NCBI RefSeq assembly: GCF_021401345.1
Contig: NZ_JACBGE010000014.1
Span: 62,001-126,000, forward strand
DNA: 64,000 nucleotides
Direction: 5' to 3'
Origin: Hydrogenophaga sp. NFH-34
GTDB taxonomy: Bacteria; Pseudomonadota; Gammaproteobacteria; Burkholderiales; Burkholderiaceae_C
The notes under the pieces were generated by a model. It did no database searches. It was not told the DNA's origin and saw only the letters and a program-made list of their open reading frames with translations. The position numbers were made by a program, and so were the translations under genes. Below, in pieces: positions 25,870 through 35,357 of this stretch; positions within the stretch are counted from its first letter, which is position 1, and each line of letters starts with the position of its first letter.

Positions 25870-26760
25870 TTACGCGGAAGACAACCGGTAGTTCTGCCCA
25901 CCGCGGCTGGCGATCTTCAGAGCACCCAGGCGATTGCCCAGCTCGGCACAGCGCACCAAAGACCACCCTTGCAACAAGCCGTGCAGCAGCGCGGCCCGGA
26001 ATGCATCCCCACATCCGGTCGGGTCAACCACCGCGTCGGCCGACACACCCGGCACGCGGGTCACCTGCCCATCGGCATAGACATCGCAGCCCTGCTCACC
26101 CAAGGTGACCAACAAACCGTCCACTTCGGCCGCCAAGGCCTCCAGCGACAGCCCCGTGCGGTCACTGAGCATGCGCGCTTCGTAGTCGTTGACCGCCACC
26201 CAGCGTGCCTGCTGGACGAACTGGCGCAACTCGTCACCGTTGAACATCGGCAGCCCCTGTCCCGGATCAAAGATGAAGGGCACACCGGCTGCGGCCAACT
26301 GCCGGGCATGGTCGATCATCGCGTCACGCCCATCGGGTGCAATGATGGCCAGCTTGACCCCGGCATCGAGAGGGACTGCCGTCTGGTGGGCCAGCGACAT
26401 GGCGCCGGGGTGGAAGGCCGTGATCTGGTTGTTGTCGCGGTCGGTCATGATCATCGCCTGCGCGGTATAGGCCTGCTCGCTCACCCCCACCGCCCGGGTG
26501 TCGACACCCAGCGACACCAGGCGCTGCACATAGTCCTGCCCGTCGTTGCCCAGCATCGCCAGCGGCATGGCCGGCGAACCCAGTTGCCGCAGACCGTAGG
26601 CGATGTTGCCGGCGCAACCACCGAACTCTCGGCGCATGCCCGGCACCAGGAAGGACACGTTGAGGATATGCAGTTGATCCGGCAGGATCTGTTCGGCGAA
26701 GCGACCTTCGAACGTCATGATGGTGTCGAAAGCCAGCGAGCCGCAGATGAGGATGGACAT
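25870..26760 (-). CDS. PfkB-family carbohydrate/adenosine kinase
   Basis: A 296-residue ribokinase-fold sugar or nucleoside kinase. The N-terminal GGCAGNIAYGLRQLG block near residue 47 and the catalytic DPTGCGDAFRAALL block near residue 245 (anion hole and Asp base) identify the PfkB family. Substrate assignment is uncertain; the sequence resembles the adenosine kinase-like members annotated in many Burkholderiales. It lies directly after the DUF3426 gene on the same strand, 17 bases away. Confidence 0.85.
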   Translation of the reverse strand: MSILICGSLAFDTIMTFEGRFAEQILPDQLHILNVSFLVPGMRREFGGCAGNIAYGLRQLGSPAMPLAMLGNDGQDYVQRLVSLGVDTRAVGVSEQAYTAQAMIMTDRDNNQITAFHPGAMSLAHQTAVPLDAGVKLAIIAPDGRDAMIDHARQLAAAGVPFIFDPGQGLPMFNGDELRQFVQQARWVAVNDYEARMLSDRTGLSLEALAAEVDGLLVTLGEQGCDVYADGQVTRVPGVSADAVVDPTGCGDAFRAALLHGLLQGWSLVRCAELGNRLGALKIASRGGQNYRLSSA

Positions 26761-26777
26761 GGGTCGTGATCAGACAG

Positions 26778-27938
26778 TCAGGGGTAAAAAACCAGGGCCC
26801 GATAACCGGTCATGGCGGTCGTGGGTTCCTGGGCGAGCTTCAGGCTGAGCGTGACCGGCAGGCGCTCGCCCGGCGCCAGGCTCTCGGGGCGCCCCGGCAG
26901 CTCGGCCGGCAAAAACACCCGGCGTGCCAGCACCTGGTCGCGCAGATCGGTCAGACTCAGCTCCAGCGCCGGCATGGCCACCGCGGCCGACGCGTTGTTC
27001 TTCAGCACCAGCTCGAACCCGTACATATCACCCACGCGGCGCACGAGGCTGGAGCTTTCGATGACCACCGCGTCCAGGTGTTGCAGAGGCTGGATCGCGC
27101 ATTGCCAAGGTTTGCACAGGGTTTCCAACCACGGCCGAAGACCTGGATAGGCCGCAGCCCAGCGGTCCCGCTCGTGCACCGCTACCTGGGTCAACAGGGC
27201 CATGCCGAGCAAGAGCGCCCCAACGAGCAGCCCCGAACGGACCACGGGCAGGCGCCAGAAAGCCTGCTTGCGGGCCTGGCGCACAAAACCCGGCTCGGCG
27301 GCCACGGGTGCGTGCCGTTCACCTTCCGACGCCGACGGTGGCCGGGTCACGGACGTCACCGCCGACGCGGGCGGCGTCTCCGGCACAGAAGGGATGCCGG
27401 GCGGGCGCACGGCGGCGACCATCACCGCCTTCTGCGGCACCACAAAAGGTTCGGCAGCGTTCTGGGCAGAGCCGGTCTCGGGCTCGGGACGCGCGGCGGC
27501 GGCAAAGGCCGCCAGCTCTGCGTGAAAATCGTCTGCACCGGGAAGCAGGCTGTCGGCGGCGGACCGCTCGGCGACCGGGCCCGACGACCACGATGCCCCG
27601 GGTGGCACGGCCAATGGCTCCGGTTCGTGATCCAGCAGCACATCGATGCCGTGCGCCGCAGCAGGCTGCTCGGCAAGGGGGACGGCCGGCGGCGACGGCT
27701 CGGGTGGGGGCATCACCAGCCAATCCGCATCGTCTTCCCGAGGGGGCGGTGGATCAGCCACCAGGGGGACAGGCGTGGACTCCTGCCTGGCCACGGGTTC
27801 GAGCATGTCCAAGTACAGCGTGGCGTCGAACACGTCCGCACAGTGCCCGCAACGCACCCAGCCGTCGGAAATTTTCAACTGGTCCGGGACGACCTTGAAG
27901 GCCGTGCCGCAGGCCGGGCAACGCGTGATGAACCCCAT
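26778..27938 (-). CDS. Zinc-ribbon and DUF3426 domain membrane protein
   Basis: A 386-residue protein. The N-terminus has an MJ0042-type zinc ribbon with two CxxC pairs (TRCPACGTAFKV ... RCGHCADVFDA, residues about 6-40). A Pro/Ala-rich linker of some 190 residues follows, then one transmembrane helix (LLVGALLLGMALLTQVAV, near residue 238) and a C-terminal DUF3426 domain. The function of the family is unknown. It follows prmA by 49 bases in the same direction, an order common in this group. Confidence 0.85.
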   Translation of the reverse strand: MGFITRCPACGTAFKVVPDQLKISDGWVRCGHCADVFDATLYLDMLEPVARQESTPVPLVADPPPPREDDADWLVMPPPEPSPPAVPLAEQPAAAHGIDVLLDHEPEPLAVPPGASWSSGPVAERSAADSLLPGADDFHAELAAFAAAARPEPETGSAQNAAEPFVVPQKAVMVAAVRPPGIPSVPETPPASAVTSVTRPPSASEGERHAPVAAEPGFVRQARKQAFWRLPVVRSGLLVGALLLGMALLTQVAVHERDRWAAAYPGLRPWLETLCKPWQCAIQPLQHLDAVVIESSSLVRRVGDMYGFELVLKNNASAAVAMPALELSLTDLRDQVLARRVFLPAELPGRPESLAPGERLPVTLSLKLAQEPTTAMTGYRALVFYP

Positions 27939-27987
27939 GCAGCGATTATTGCAGCAGGGCTATCCCGACCGACGTGCCACGCGGCCC

Positions 27988-28881
27988 TCAGGCCTTGCGT
28001 GCCGTCATCAGGATCCAGCCCTCTTCTTCGTCGCTGACGGACAGGGACACCCAGGGCGCGTACGCCGCGCGCAGTTCATCGGCCTGGCGCGACAGGATGC
28101 CCGCGAGCACCAGGTACCCGCCCTCGCGCACGTGGGCGCACAGCAAGGGTGCCAGCACTTTCAGCGGCGTCGCCAGAATGTTGGCCAGCACCAGGTCGTA
28201 GACCCCCTGGGCAGCATCGGGCAACCCGGCGGTCAGCTGTACATGGTTGGCCGACGCATTCAGGCGCGTGGCTTCCACCGCTGCCGGGTCGATGTCCACG
28301 GCGTCCAGATGCCGCGCACCGAATTTGGCCGCACCGATGGCCAGAATGCCCGAGCCACAGCCGTAGTCCAGCACGCGTGGCTGGTCGTGTCCTTGCGCGG
28401 CGATCCAGCGCAGGCACATGCGCGTGGTCGGATGGGTACCGGTCCCGAAGGCCAGTCCCGGGTCCAGGCGGATGACCTGCTGCGCGGCAGCCGGCGGCTC
28501 GTGCCAGCTCGGCACGATCCAGAACGACGGGGTGATCTCCACCGGGTCGAACTGCGACTGCGTCAGCCGCACCCAGTCCTGCTCGGCCACAGGCTGCACG
28601 CCCAGCACCTCGCAGCCGTCAAAAAAATCCTGTGCTTGCAGCAGTTGCGCCGCATCGCGGGCCGCGGCCTCCGTGGCGAACAGCGCCTGCACGCGGGAAC
28701 GCTGCCAACCCTCTTTCGGCGGCGGCATGCCGGGTTCACCGAACAGCGCCTGCTCGGCCGGAGTGAGCGCGTCGGCGTCCTCGACCGACACGCTCAGCGC
28801 GTCCAGCGCGTCCAGCGCCTCGCCCAGATTCTCGATCGCGGATTCCGGTGCCAGAAGCACCAATTCAAACAAGGATGACAT
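27988..28881 (-). CDS. prmA: Ribosomal protein L11 methyltransferase PrmA
   Basis: A 297-residue SAM-dependent methyltransferase that trimethylates ribosomal protein L11. An N-terminal substrate-recognition domain is followed by a Rossmann fold with GTGTHPTTRMCL and the SAM-binding VLDYGCGSGILAIGAAKFGA (near residue 160). The VLANILATPL motif near residue 227 corresponds to the NPP-like catalytic loop. It lies downstream of accC, separated by a terminator-like hairpin. Confidence 0.94.
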   Translation of the reverse strand: MSSLFELVLLAPESAIENLGEALDALDALSVSVEDADALTPAEQALFGEPGMPPPKEGWQRSRVQALFATEAAARDAAQLLQAQDFFDGCEVLGVQPVAEQDWVRLTQSQFDPVEITPSFWIVPSWHEPPAAAQQVIRLDPGLAFGTGTHPTTRMCLRWIAAQGHDQPRVLDYGCGSGILAIGAAKFGARHLDAVDIDPAAVEATRLNASANHVQLTAGLPDAAQGVYDLVLANILATPLKVLAPLLCAHVREGGYLVLAGILSRQADELRAAYAPWVSLSVSDEEEGWILMTARKA

Positions 28882-28892
28882 GGCCAGACACC

Positions 28893-28921
28893 AAAAGAGA
28901 AACGCCCCGCGGGCGGGGCGT
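28893..28921 (-). terminator. accC terminator
   Basis: On the minus strand ACGCCCC, a 6-base loop and GGGGCGT are followed by TTTCTCTTTT. It sits 9 bases after the accC stop codon and 12 bases before the prmA start codon, so prmA expression would need read-through or its own promoter. Confidence 0.75.
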
Positions 28922-28929
28922 CGGGATCA

Positions 28930-30279
28930 TCAGCGCTCGTGCTGCGAGAGCCAGTGCTCCAGGTAGTGGATGTTGGTTCCCCCGGCGGAGAAGCTGGCAT
29001 CGACCATCAGCTCGCGATGCAGGGGGATATTGGTCTTGATGCCTTCGACCACCGTCTCGGCCAGCGCCGTGCGCATGCGCGCCAGCGCCTGCTCGCGGGT
29101 GTCCCCGTGCACGATGATCTTGCCGATCATCGAGTCGTAGTTCGGTGGCACGAAATAGTTGGTGTAGACGTGCGAGTCCACGCGCACCCCGGGGCCACCC
29201 GGTGCGTGCCAGGTGGTGATGCGACCAGGCGACGGCACGAACTTGTACGGATCCTCGGCGTTGACCCGGCACTCGATGGCATGACCACGCAACTGGATCT
29301 GCCGCTGGGTGAACGGCAGTTTCTCACCGGCCGCCACCGCGATCTGCGTGCGCACGATGTCAATGCCCGTGATCAGCTCGGTGACCGGGTGCTCGACCTG
29401 CACGCGCGTGTTCATCTCGATGAAGTAGAACTCACCGTTTTCGTAGAGGAACTCGAAAGTGCCGGCGCCGCGATAGCCGATCTTCTTGCAGGCCGCGGCG
29501 CAACGGTCGCCGATCTTCTCGATCAGACGGCGGGCAATGCCCGGCGCCGGCGCTTCTTCGATCACTTTCTGGTGGCGCCGCTGCATGGAGCAGTCGCGCT
29601 CGCCCAGATAGACCGCGTTGCGGTGCGTATCGGCCAGGATCTGGATCTCGATGTGGCGCGGGTTCTGGAGAAACTTCTCCATGTAGACCTCGGGGTTGCC
29701 GAACGCAGCCCCCGCTTCGGCCTTCGTGGTCTGCACAGCATGGATCAGCGCCGCTTCCGTGTGAACCACACGCATGCCGCGTCCGCCACCGCCGCCGGCC
29801 GCCTTGATGATCACCGGGTAACCCACCGACTTGGCGATGCGCTTGATCTGGGCCGGATCGTCCGGCAGGGCACCGTCGGAGCCGGGCACGCAGGGCACAC
29901 CGGCCTTGATCATGGCCTGCTTGGCCGACACCTTGTCGCCCATCAGGCGGATGGAGTCGGGCGTGGGACCGATGAAGGTGAAACCGCTCTTTTCCACGCG
30001 CTCGGCAAAGTCGGCGTTTTCCGACAGGAAGCCATAACCCGGGTGAATGGCCTCGGCGTCCGTCACTTCGGCCGCCGAGATAATGGCCGGCATGTTGAGG
30101 TAGCTCTGGGCCGACTGCGCCGGGCCGATGCAGACCGCCTCATCCGCCAGACGCACGTATTTGGCGTCGCGGTCGGCCTCCGAATAGACCATCACCGCCT
30201 TGACGCCCAGTTCGCGGCAGGCGCGCTGGATACGCAGGGCGATTTCGCCTCGATTGGCGATCAGGATTTTCTTGAACAT
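28930..30279 (-). CDS. accC: Acetyl-CoA carboxylase biotin carboxylase subunit
   Basis: A 449-residue ATP-grasp enzyme that carboxylates the biotin on AccB, the first step of fatty acid synthesis. The ATP-binding glycine loop [11 protein letters not shown] is near residue 160, and the [14 protein letters not shown] active-site block is near residue 290. It starts 15 bases after accB. The length is the usual one for the family. Confidence 0.97.
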   Translation of the reverse strand: MFKKILIANRGEIALRIQRACRELGVKAVMVYSEADRDAKYVRLADEAVCIGPAQSAQSYLNMPAIISAAEVTDAEAIHPGYGFLSENADFAERVEKSGFTFIGPTPDSIRLMGDKVSAKQAMIKAGVPCVPGSDGALPDDPAQIKRIAKSVGYPVIIKAAGGGGGRGMRVVHTEAALIHAVQTTKAEAGAAFGNPEVYMEKFLQNPRHIEIQILADTHRNAVYLGERDCSMQRRHQKVIEEAPAPGIARRLIEKIGDRCAAACKKIGYRGAGTFEFLYENGEFYFIEMNTRVQVEHPVTELITGIDIVRTQIAVAAGEKLPFTQRQIQLRGHAIECRVNAEDPYKFVPSPGRITTWHAPGGPGVRVDSHVYTNYFVPPNYDSMIGKIIVHGDTREQALARMRTALAETVVEGIKTNIPLHRELMVDASFSAGGTNIHYLEHWLSQHER

Positions 30280-30294
30280 GGGCTCAGCAAAGCC

Positions 30295-30759
30295 TTATTC
30301 GATGACGAACAGGGGCTGGCCGTATTCCACCGCCTGGCCGTTTTCGACCAGCACCTGGGTGATCGTGCCGGACTTGTCGGCCTCGATTTCGTTGAGGATT
30401 TTCATGGCCTCGACGATGCAGATCGTCTCGCCTTCCTTCACCGTGGCACCCACCTCGGCAAACGGCTTAGCACCGGGGCTGGATGCGCGGTAGAACGTGC
30501 CCACCATGGGCGACTTGACGATGTGCCCAGCCGGCACGCTGGCCGCTGCCGGCGCCACGGCCGCCACCTCGACCGCCGGAGCGGGCACCGGGGCCACCGG
30601 CGCAGCGGCGGGAGCCATCGCGTACGTCACCGGCGCGGCCAGGCCTCCGGGCATGCCTTTGACGATGCGCACCTTGCCTTCCGCCTCGGTGATTTCCAAT
30701 TCCGACACGTTCGACTCGGACACCAGGTCGATCAGTGTCTTGAGTTTTCTCAGATCCAT
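30295..30759 (-). CDS. accB: Biotin carboxyl carrier protein of acetyl-CoA carboxylase
   Basis: A 154-residue carrier protein. The C-terminal biotinyl domain has the modified lysine at residue 120 in [12 protein letters not shown]. An Ala/Pro-rich hinge (about 40-75) links it to the N-terminal [11 protein letters not shown] segment. It forms an operon with accC. The 225-bp gap upstream presumably carries the promoter, though I cannot point to a convincing -35/-10 pair. Confidence 0.96.
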   Translation of the reverse strand: MDLRKLKTLIDLVSESNVSELEITEAEGKVRIVKGMPGGLAAPVTYAMAPAAAPVAPVPAPAVEVAAVAPAAASVPAGHIVKSPMVGTFYRASSPGAKPFAEVGATVKEGETICIVEAMKILNEIEADKSGTITQVLVENGQAVEYGQPLFVIE

Positions 30760-30984
30760 GATTTCTCCAACGAAATTCCCTTAAACCAACTCATCTTCAT
30801 GCATCTTTCAGCAAAATGAAACAAAGAGTGGCATTTGACGGGGTGCCGCAGTGTACACGAACGCCAAGGGGTGCGGTGTGCGCTCTCCGGCGCAACAGAT
30901 TTTGTCGCGCAAGGGGGTGCCGAATTTACCGCGATTTGGCCGATTTTGGCAGGTGATAGACAAACGGTAGCCGCATGCAAACCA

Positions 30985-31515
30985 TCACCCCAATTGGGCC
31001 CATTGATCCAGGTCCGCCTCGGACACTTTGCCGATTTTTCGATGCAGAACCCGCCCTTCGGCCCCGAACACCACTGTGTAGGGCAGCCCGCCTGACGGGT
31101 TGCCCAGGCGCCGGCTGAGCTCGGTGCCCCCCAGGCCAGCCATGGCGACAGGAAAACGCAGCGGCAACTTCTGCACGAACTGGCGCACGGCGCTGGGTTG
31201 ATCCACCGCCACGCCCACCACCTGCCAGCCCTGCCCCGACCGGGCCTCGTGGAAGCGGTTCAGCAAGGGCAACTCTTCGACACAGGGTGGGCACCAGGTG
31301 GCCCAGAAGTTGACCAGCAAGGGGCGCCCCTGGAACATCGACATCGCCACCGGCGCGCCCTGCGGGTCGTCCAGTTGCAGCGCCCAGAACGCGGCTTCAG
31401 CCTCGGAAAACACCGGCCCGGGGCGGTAGCGCCACCAGGCCACACCGGCACCGGCCGCCGCTGCGGCCCCGCCCACCGCGATCCAGCCAGCGAGGGCGCG
31501 CCGACGCGGCGTCAT
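30985..31515 (-). CDS. TlpA-family thiol:disulfide oxidoreductase
   Basis: A 176-residue thioredoxin-like protein with an N-terminal signal or anchor helix (residues about 8-27) and the redox motif WCPPC (Cys 75 and Cys 78). The family blocks PLLVNFWATWCPPC and GLGG-TELSRRLGNPSGGLPYTVVF are present. It probably reduces disulfides in the periplasm, for instance in cytochrome c maturation. Its ATG overlaps the stop of the upstream unknown gene by 4 bases. Confidence 0.88.
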   Translation of the reverse strand: MTPRRRALAGWIAVGGAAAAAGAGVAWWRYRPGPVFSEAEAAFWALQLDDPQGAPVAMSMFQGRPLLVNFWATWCPPCVEELPLLNRFHEARSGQGWQVVGVAVDQPSAVRQFVQKLPLRFPVAMAGLGGTELSRRLGNPSGGLPYTVVFGAEGRVLHRKIGKVSEADLDQWAQLG

Positions 31516-32126
31516 GCGGACTCTCCCGGCGGCGCCATCAGCGCACGCAGGGCCCTGGCGTCGCCACGGGGCTTGCGCCCCTGGGTATCGGGCTTGAGCG
31601 CGCCGCGCACATCATCGCGGTCATGGGCCATGAGATGAATGAGCACAGGGCCCAGCTCCTGACTGCGGACGCGCACCGTCAGTACGTCCACCAGCTCACC
31701 TTTCCAGCCCGTCACCGAACCAGGCTGGTAATCGATTCGCAGATCCATCAGGCGCCACTCGAGCGATTTCGGATCGTCACAGAACAGTTGGAGATAGATG
31801 TCACTGTGTTGTGTGGCGGTGCCGTGCCAGACGGCCCCGCCCACATGGGGCTGAAACTCAGCCAGCCGGTCCATCCAGTGCAGCGCCAGTTCGCGCAGCG
31901 CCTGCAACTGCACCGGCTGCGTATCGGCGCAGAACACCGCAATGTGCTCACGCACCGCGGCATCCAGTTGCGCGTTGTCGGGCCAGGGCCCGCGTGGCGA
32001 AACCCCCAGCTGACGGCCAGCCTGGCGCTTGGCCGCAGCGTATTCCAGACCGTCTTCCACCACCAGGCGGGCTGCCACTGCAGCGATTTCAGCCAGGCCG
32101 TCGGCCGGCGAATGAAGAGCAACCAT
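31512..32126 (-). CDS. Conserved protein of unknown function upstream of tlpA
   Basis: A 204-residue soluble protein without signal peptide or membrane helix. It begins with helices (AEIAAVAARLVVEDGLEYAAAKRQAGRQLG), and its middle shows HGTATQHSDIYLQLFCDDPKSLEWRLMDLRIDY. I do not recognise a named family. The ATG at 32126 was chosen; a longer frame to 32216 overlaps the mpl start region on the other strand. It is translationally coupled to the TlpA gene and divergent from mpl, 88 bases away. Confidence 0.7.
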   Translation of the reverse strand: MVALHSPADGLAEIAAVAARLVVEDGLEYAAAKRQAGRQLGVSPRGPWPDNAQLDAAVREHIAVFCADTQPVQLQALRELALHWMDRLAEFQPHVGGAVWHGTATQHSDIYLQLFCDDPKSLEWRLMDLRIDYQPGSVTGWKGELVDVLTVRVRSQELGPVLIHLMAHDRDDVRGALKPDTQGRKPRGDARALRALMAPPGESA

Positions 32127-32214
32127 CCCGCCATTGTGCCGGCTCGGGCACGCACCCGCCAGAAACCCCGGACAGACCCGCCAGCGCCTGGGGTCGCCCC
32201 TAGAATCCGGGGCC

Positions 32215-33672
32215 ATGCATATTCATATATTGGGCATCTGCGGCACCTTCATGGGAGGCCTTGCCGCCCTGGCCCGCGAGGCCGGCCACCGCGTCACTGG
32301 CTGCGACGCCGGGGTCTACCCCCCCATGAGCGACCAGTTGCGGGCGCTGGGCATCGATCTCATCGAGGGGTTCGACGCCGATCAATTGGCCTTGGCCCCC
32401 GACGTGTTCGTCATCGGCAACGTGGTCAGCCGGGCGCGCCTGCCAGATGGTTCGCCCAAATTCCCGCTGATGGAGGCCATCCTCGACGCCGGTGTGCCCT
32501 ATACCAGCGGCCCCCAATGGCTGGCCGAACACGTGCTGCAAGGCCGCCATGTGTTGGCCGTGGCCGGCACGCACGGCAAGACCACCACCACGTCGATGCT
32601 GGCCTGGGTGCTGGAAGCCAATGGCCTGCATCCGGGCTTTCTGGTCGGGGGCGTCCCGATGAATTTCGGCGTTTCGGCGCGCCTGGGTGGACAGACCTCG
32701 ACCAGCGAAAGCCGTTTCGCCACCGGATCGCCCCAAAGTGGCGCAGCGTGGGGGCCCACGTTCGTCATTGAGGCCGATGAGTACGACACCGCGTTCTTTG
32801 ACAAGCGCAGCAAGTTCGTGCACTACCGGCCGCGCACGGCCATCCTGAACAACCTGGAGTTCGACCACGCGGACATCTTTCCGGATCTGGCCGCGATCGA
32901 GCGCCAGTTCCACCACCTGGTGCGCACCGTGCCCGGCACCGGCCGCGTGGTGACCAACGGCCTCGAAGAGAGCCTGGACCGCGTGCTGCACCAAGGCTGC
33001 TGGAGCGAGGTGCGCAGCTTCGGCGCAGCGGTCAGCGACTTCACGGCCCACGGCGAGCCTCACGCCTTCGATGTGCACCGGCGCGGCGAACCGGTGGCGC
33101 GCGTCGAATGGTCACTGACCGGTCAGCACAACCAGCTCAATGCGCTGGCGGCCATCGCCGCGGCCGAACACGTGGGCGTGGCACCGGCCGATGCGGCTCG
33201 GGCGCTGGGCAGTTTCCAGAATGTGCGTCGCCGCATGGAAGTCCGTGGCACCGTGGCGCGGGACGGCCAGCCCCCCCTCACGGTCTACGACGACTTCGCC
33301 CACCACCCCACCGCCATCCGCACCACGCTCGACGGGCTGCGTCGCAAGCTGGGCACCGACGGCGACGCAGGGCGCATCCTCGCCGTGTTCGAGCCACGCA
33401 GCAACACCATGAAGCTGGGCACGATGAAGGCCCAACTGCCCTGGAGCCTGGAGCCGGCCGACCTGGCCTTCTGCCACACGGGCGGGCTCGACTGGAACGC
33501 CGAGGAAGCCCTGGCGCCCATGGGCGCCAGGGCCCAGGTGGCGCCCGACGTCGACACCCTGATCACCCAGATCCGCGCTGCGGCACGCCCCGGCGACCAC
33601 ATCGTTTGCATGAGCAACGGGGGGTTTGGCGGCATCCACCAGCGCCTGCTGAACGCGCTCGCTCGCGCCTGA
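32215..33672 (+). CDS. mpl: UDP-N-acetylmuramate:L-alanyl-gamma-D-glutamyl-meso-diaminopimelate ligase Mpl
   Basis: A 485-residue Mur-ligase family enzyme that reattaches recycled tripeptide to UDP-MurNAc. It begins MHIHILGICGTFMGGLA, has the ATP P-loop [13 protein letters not shown] near residue 120, and the EADEYDTAFFDKRSKF block typical of Mpl near residue 183. The C-terminal domain has YDDFAHHPTAI. It completes the peptidoglycan recycling route started by AmpD in this window. Confidence 0.94.
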   Translation: MHIHILGICGTFMGGLAALAREAGHRVTGCDAGVYPPMSDQLRALGIDLIEGFDADQLALAPDVFVIGNVVSRARLPDGSPKFPLMEAILDAGVPYTSGPQWLAEHVLQGRHVLAVAGTHGKTTTTSMLAWVLEANGLHPGFLVGGVPMNFGVSARLGGQTSTSESRFATGSPQSGAAWGPTFVIEADEYDTAFFDKRSKFVHYRPRTAILNNLEFDHADIFPDLAAIERQFHHLVRTVPGTGRVVTNGLEESLDRVLHQGCWSEVRSFGAAVSDFTAHGEPHAFDVHRRGEPVARVEWSLTGQHNQLNALAAIAAAEHVGVAPADAARALGSFQNVRRRMEVRGTVARDGQPPLTVYDDFAHHPTAIRTTLDGLRRKLGTDGDAGRILAVFEPRSNTMKLGTMKAQLPWSLEPADLAFCHTGGLDWNAEEALAPMGARAQVAPDVDTLITQIRAAARPGDHIVCMSNGGFGGIHQRLLNALARA

Positions 33673-33692
33673 GACCTGCCGCGGGCCGAACC

Positions 33693-34013
33693 TCAGTAGC
33701 CGACGGTCAGCGCCGGCAGGTCCACGGTCACCACGGGTTTGGCCAACGCGGCACTGGCCGCCCGCGCAAAGGCCATGGCCCAGGCCCGGTGCGCAGGGTC
33801 GCGAAAACGGGCTTCCCCGGCGGCCTGCGCCACACTCAGCACCTTGTCGGCCGTGAGCACCTTGCCCGTCAGCCGGATCGGTTCACACCCGAAAAAGGTG
33901 AACTGCTCGTCCAGCCAAGCGCGCGCCTGGTCATGCGGCAGGGGCTGCTGCTCTTCCAGGTCGAACGGGTAGACGGCGGTATCGCTCCATTTCACGGTGA
34001 GTTGGCTGCGCAT
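33693..34013 (-). CDS. Small conserved-looking protein of unknown function
   Basis: A 106-residue cytoplasmic protein (MRSQLTVKWSDTAVYPFDL ... VDLPALTVGY). It is acidic to neutral, with an alpha-helical Ala-rich middle, a single Cys, and no motif I can name. It is convergent with mpl, 20 bases from its stop. The ATG at 34013 was chosen over a longer frame rich in Arg that looks non-coding. Confidence 0.55.
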   Translation of the reverse strand: MRSQLTVKWSDTAVYPFDLEEQQPLPHDQARAWLDEQFTFFGCEPIRLTGKVLTADKVLSVAQAAGEARFRDPAHRAWAMAFARAASAALAKPVVTVDLPALTVGY

Positions 34014-34128
34014 GACGGGATCCTTGGTGGTCAAAACGAACGGCCCCCATTGTCGGCCGCGCGGCGCGCGCCGACTGCCGCTGGCACGACTATTTGAGGG
34101 TTCCTCCGGATGGGACATCCCCGCCCCC

Positions 34129-34165
34129 AGCCGCTCCATGACAGAACCCCCATCAGGGAGCGGCT
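34129..34165 (-). terminator. Hairpin after the unknown gene at 34165-35199
   Basis: AGCCGCTCC and GGAGCGGCT form a 9-bp perfect stem with a 19-base loop, touching the stop codon of the minus-strand gene. There is no T-run, so its role as a terminator is uncertain. Confidence 0.35.
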
Positions 34166-35199
34166 CAAGCCGGCGGCGGATCCAGGGGCCGGCGCAGCGG
34201 CGAATGCACGGCATCGTAAAGTGGCAGGGTCGACCCGGCAGGCGCTGACCGCGCCGAGGGCGCCGCCAGCGCGCCCTCGGCACCTGAAGTCAGTTGCGCC
34301 ACGGCCTCCCGGGCCTGCAACTCGGCCCGCCGGGCGCTGTCGCTGTCGGTGGTCAGCGCACCGGCGTAATAGAGCGCGGCCAGATGGTGCGCTACCGACG
34401 ACAAGGGCGCGTCCACCCGCTGGCGCAAGGCATCCAGGGTGTCTGGCGCCGCCAGCAGGGCGCGCATCAGTGCCAGATGCAGTTCATCGAACCAGCGCAC
34501 CGGCATGAGGGGCACACGGCGCAGGTAGATCCGCCGGTCCCGGTAACGCGGCGGCAGGATATCGAGCCGCGTGCGCACGGCATAGGTCCACATGACCCGC
34601 TGTAGCGGCAACCGGATGAAGGCCGGCGGAATCTCGACCGGACTGCCCGGCGCCTGGCGAACCCACTGCGCCATGGCCAAGTCCACCGGACGTGCCGGCA
34701 CCAGCAGGCCCGCTTGCCAGCGCCGGAAATCGATCACGGCCAGCAGGCGCTCCTCATGCAGCAGATGCACCACCGCCCCTTTGTGGGCGCCCATGCGGCG
34801 CACCACTTCGCCCCCCAGCGCAAACTGGCTGCGCAGCGGACGCAACCAGGCTTCGAACCGCTGCAGACGCTGACGCACGGCGGCTTCGTCATCGGCCTCG
34901 AAGAACTCGGCGGAGGCAAAGCCCACCGGCAGCGGGCAGGCAAAGGCCAGCGGCCGATCCACCTCGGCCCGGTTGAGCAACCACCGCTCGCCGCTGCCGA
35001 ACGGGTGGTGGATGACGACACCGTCCCGCCCGTGCACCGCCACGGCACCTCCCCGGATCATCCAGGCGTCTGCCCTGTGCGGATCGCCACACAGCCAGGC
35101 CGGCCAGCCTGGCTGCACCTGCGCCACCCATGCCGTCAGCCGTGCCTGTGCCGCGGGGTCAAACCCCAACAACCCCAGACGCAATACCGGCTGCTCCAC
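34165..35199 (-). CDS. Protein of unknown function, 344 residues
   Basis: A soluble protein beginning at a GTG with AGGAG 5 bases upstream. It has no signal peptide or membrane segment. The N-terminal two thirds is Trp- and Arg-rich (WVAQVQPGWPAWLCGDPHRADAWMIRGG). The C-terminal third has helical regions (WFDELHLALMRALLAAPDTLDALRQRV ... SSVAHHLAALYYAGALT) resembling a small winged-helix or bundle. A low-complexity tail follows. I do not recognise a family. It lies between the small unknown gene and the DAHP synthase gene, all on the same strand. Confidence 0.6.
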   Translation of the reverse strand: MEQPVLRLGLLGFDPAAQARLTAWVAQVQPGWPAWLCGDPHRADAWMIRGGAVAVHGRDGVVIHHPFGSGERWLLNRAEVDRPLAFACPLPVGFASAEFFEADDEAAVRQRLQRFEAWLRPLRSQFALGGEVVRRMGAHKGAVVHLLHEERLLAVIDFRRWQAGLLVPARPVDLAMAQWVRQAPGSPVEIPPAFIRLPLQRVMWTYAVRTRLDILPPRYRDRRIYLRRVPLMPVRWFDELHLALMRALLAAPDTLDALRQRVDAPLSSVAHHLAALYYAGALTTDSDSARRAELQAREAVAQLTSGAEGALAAPSARSAPAGSTLPLYDAVHSPLRRPLDPPPA

Positions 35200-35357
35200 A
35201 CCGACTCCTCTTCGCCCGCCTCGCAAGGCACCATGCCCCTGTCGCGATCACGTGGCTTGTGGCACCCCAGCATAGCGGTGCTCCCGGCCCGTCTCAACGG
35301 GTTCGGCCTCCGGGTGCGAGACACATTGCACGAACAGGGGCCTTAAAAAGGGGCCGA

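Noticed and set aside
30760..30984. Possible aroQ gene between the TlpA gene and accB
   Set aside because: From memory aroQ often sits here in relatives, but no such frame exists; the gap is 225 bp and non-coding. Likewise no aroE lies between the TonB-family gene and mtgA.
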